Of a stretch of DNA of 64,000 nt, positions 62,963 to 64,000 are shown in pieces. The notes below the pieces were generated by a model. It had not been told where the DNA came from, searched no databases, and was given only the letters and a program-made list of their open reading frames with translations. The stretch's first letter is position 1; every line of letters begins with the position of its first letter. The translations under genes and the position numbers were made by a program. The stretch is from assembly GCF_003852405.1 (NCBI RefSeq), contig NZ_QAJM01000003.1, forward strand, positions 179,160-243,159, in the 5' to 3' direction. The stretch is from Pseudomonas sp. KBW05 (lineage in GTDB: Bacteria > Pseudomonadota > Gammaproteobacteria > Pseudomonadales > Pseudomonadaceae).

Positions 62963-64000
62963 ATGTTCGACACCCTCTCCATCCGCTTGAAAATCGTGCT
63001 GTTGTCCGGCCTGTGCCTGTTGGGCGTGATTGCCCTGGTCGTCGGCGTCAACCTGTACGAGGCCGATCAGAACAACCATCTGGTCCGCGACTCAAGCTCG
63101 CGAATGCTCACCGACAGCGTGCAGGACTTGTTGCAGGCCAAGGCCGCCGAACAGGCGGTGCAACTGCAGAAAACCTTTGGCGAAAACCTGCAGGCGGTGA
63201 CCGCCCTCGCCGACCAGGTCAAAGACCTGCGCGCCCTCGCCAGCCAACGTTCGCTGGAGCCCGGCGCCCTGCGTGAAGCCCTCAACCAGAGCGTCAAGAC
63301 CGCCTTTGAGCGCAACCGCAAGGCCCTGGGCATCTGGCTGTCGTTCGAACCCAACGGGCTGGATGGCAAGGACAGCGAATTCATCAACGACAAGGCCCGC
63401 GTCTCCAACGAGAAAGGGCGTTTCTCCACCTACTGGAGCCGCGCCGGCGGCGAAGGCTTGAACACCATCATGGTCGAGGACGACCTGACCAAGACCAGCC
63501 TCAACCTCAGCGGCACGCCCTACAACATCTGGTACACCTGCCCACGGGACACCCGCAGCGTTTGCCTGCTGGACCCGTACGCCGATGAAGTGGCGGGCAA
63601 GTCGATGCTGATGAGCACCATCTCCCTGCCGCTGATCGTCGACGGCAAAGTCATCGGCGTGGTCGGTATCGACATCGCCCTCGACACCCTGCAAGCCACC
63701 ACGGACGTCGCGCAAAAAGAATTGTTCGACGGCGCCGCACACCTGGAAGTCCTCTCCAGCACCGGCCTGATTGCAGCCTACAGCGGTGAGCCAGGCCGGG
63801 TCGGCAAAAACCTGGTCGACATCCTCGGCGCCGAAGGCAAGGAGATCGTGCAACTGCTGGCCAACGGCACGCGTACGATCCGTGAACAGGACGACACCAT
63901 CCGTGCCGTGTACCCGGTCAAGCCGATCGCCGATGCCAAATCCTGGGGCGTGCTGATCAAACTGCCCAAACACGTGATGCTGGCTGACACGGAAAAACTG
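62963..64000 (+). CDS. Methyl-accepting chemotaxis protein-like sensor, 5' part (dCache domain), cut by window end
   Basis: The frame is open from the ATG at 62963 to the window end, giving 346 residues with no stop. A short cytoplasmic N-terminus and a membrane helix (about 10-30) precede a periplasmic double-Cache sensor domain. The membrane-proximal helix includes DSVQDLLQAKAAEQAVQLQKTFGENLQAVTALADQVK. The first Cache module has ALGIWLSFEPNGLDGKDSEF and TYWSRAGGEGLNTIMVEDD, and PLIVDGKVIGVVGIDIALDTLQ and RAVYPVKPI follow. The second membrane helix and the output domain lie outside the window, so chemoreceptor is likely but a cyclase or kinase output is not excluded. Confidence 0.82.
   Translation, partial: MFDTLSIRLKIVLLSGLCLLGVIALVVGVNLYEADQNNHLVRDSSSRMLTDSVQDLLQAKAAEQAVQLQKTFGENLQAVTALADQVKDLRALASQRSLEPGALREALNQSVKTAFERNRKALGIWLSFEPNGLDGKDSEFINDKARVSNEKGRFSTYWSRAGGEGLNTIMVEDDLTKTSLNLSGTPYNIWYTCPRDTRSVCLLDPYADEVAGKSMLMSTISLPLIVDGKVIGVVGIDIALDTLQATTDVAQKELFDGAAHLEVLSSTGLIAAYSGEPGRVGKNLVDILGAEGKEIVQLLANGTRTIREQDDTIRAVYPVKPIADAKSWGVLIKLPKHVMLADTEKL

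Overview
The window is a high-GC gammaproteobacterial chromosome segment that reads as Pseudomonas, most likely the P. fluorescens group. The grounds are an MvaT-type H-NS protein, the gtrS-gltR-glk-edd/gapA Entner-Doudoroff cluster, an ECF sigma/FecR/TonB-receptor heme locus, and many short REP doublets of the GTGGGAGCGGGCTTGC type. No rRNA, tRNA, prophage, IS element or CRISPR array was found.

Region 1 (1-16.6 kb) is housekeeping DNA: purU, mvaT, sbcB, a six-gene overlapping operon (RDD, SpoIIM/DUF95, DUF4129, DUF4350, MoxR ATPase, DUF58), a PilZ protein, a small lipoprotein, pyruvate kinase, an enoyl-CoA hydratase-family protein with an iron-sulfur flavin reductase, and class I fumarase. 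From memory, the order resembles the PA4314-PA4333 segment of P. aeruginosa.

Region 2 (16.7-42.1 kb) is the accessory island and the most interesting part. A complete Tc (ABC) insecticidal-toxin operon runs rightwards: a split TcA (TcaA-like and TcaB-like), a TcB (SpvB/TcaC-like) and two consecutive TcC (TccC-like RHS) proteins. The two TcC proteins share a cocoon-forming core but have unrelated C-terminal toxin tails. One tail ends in a RelE/ParE-like pattern and the other carries the HAE...CxxC signature of a zinc nucleotide deaminase. A 2157-residue protein made of about 18 Ig-like repeats in two alternating subtypes is transcribed divergently from the same intergenic region, which carries a cluster of ACCTG/CAGGT half-sites.

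Region 3 (42.1-50.6 kb) holds a DctB/MifS-type kinase and a DctD/MifR-type sigma-54 activator next to a KgtP-type 2-oxoglutarate transporter. A well-formed sigma-54 promoter lies ahead of the transporter. Then come a repeat-built membrane protein, a flavin reductase-like protein, two small proteins and an AraC regulator.

Region 4 (50.7-57.1 kb) is glucose catabolism: GtrS/GltR two-component system, glucokinase, 6-phosphogluconate dehydratase, and divergent gapA. Two HexR-type boxes lie between edd and gapA.

Region 5 (57.2-64 kb) is heme uptake and use: a Fur box, ECF sigma factor, FecR-like anti-sigma factor, TonB-dependent heme receptor with a signalling domain, and heme oxygenase. A DUF454 membrane protein and the 5' part of a chemoreceptor-like gene cut by the window end follow. 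REP doublets sit at the 3' ends of many genes from 45 kb onward; one pair forms near-identical inverted copies flanking two genes.
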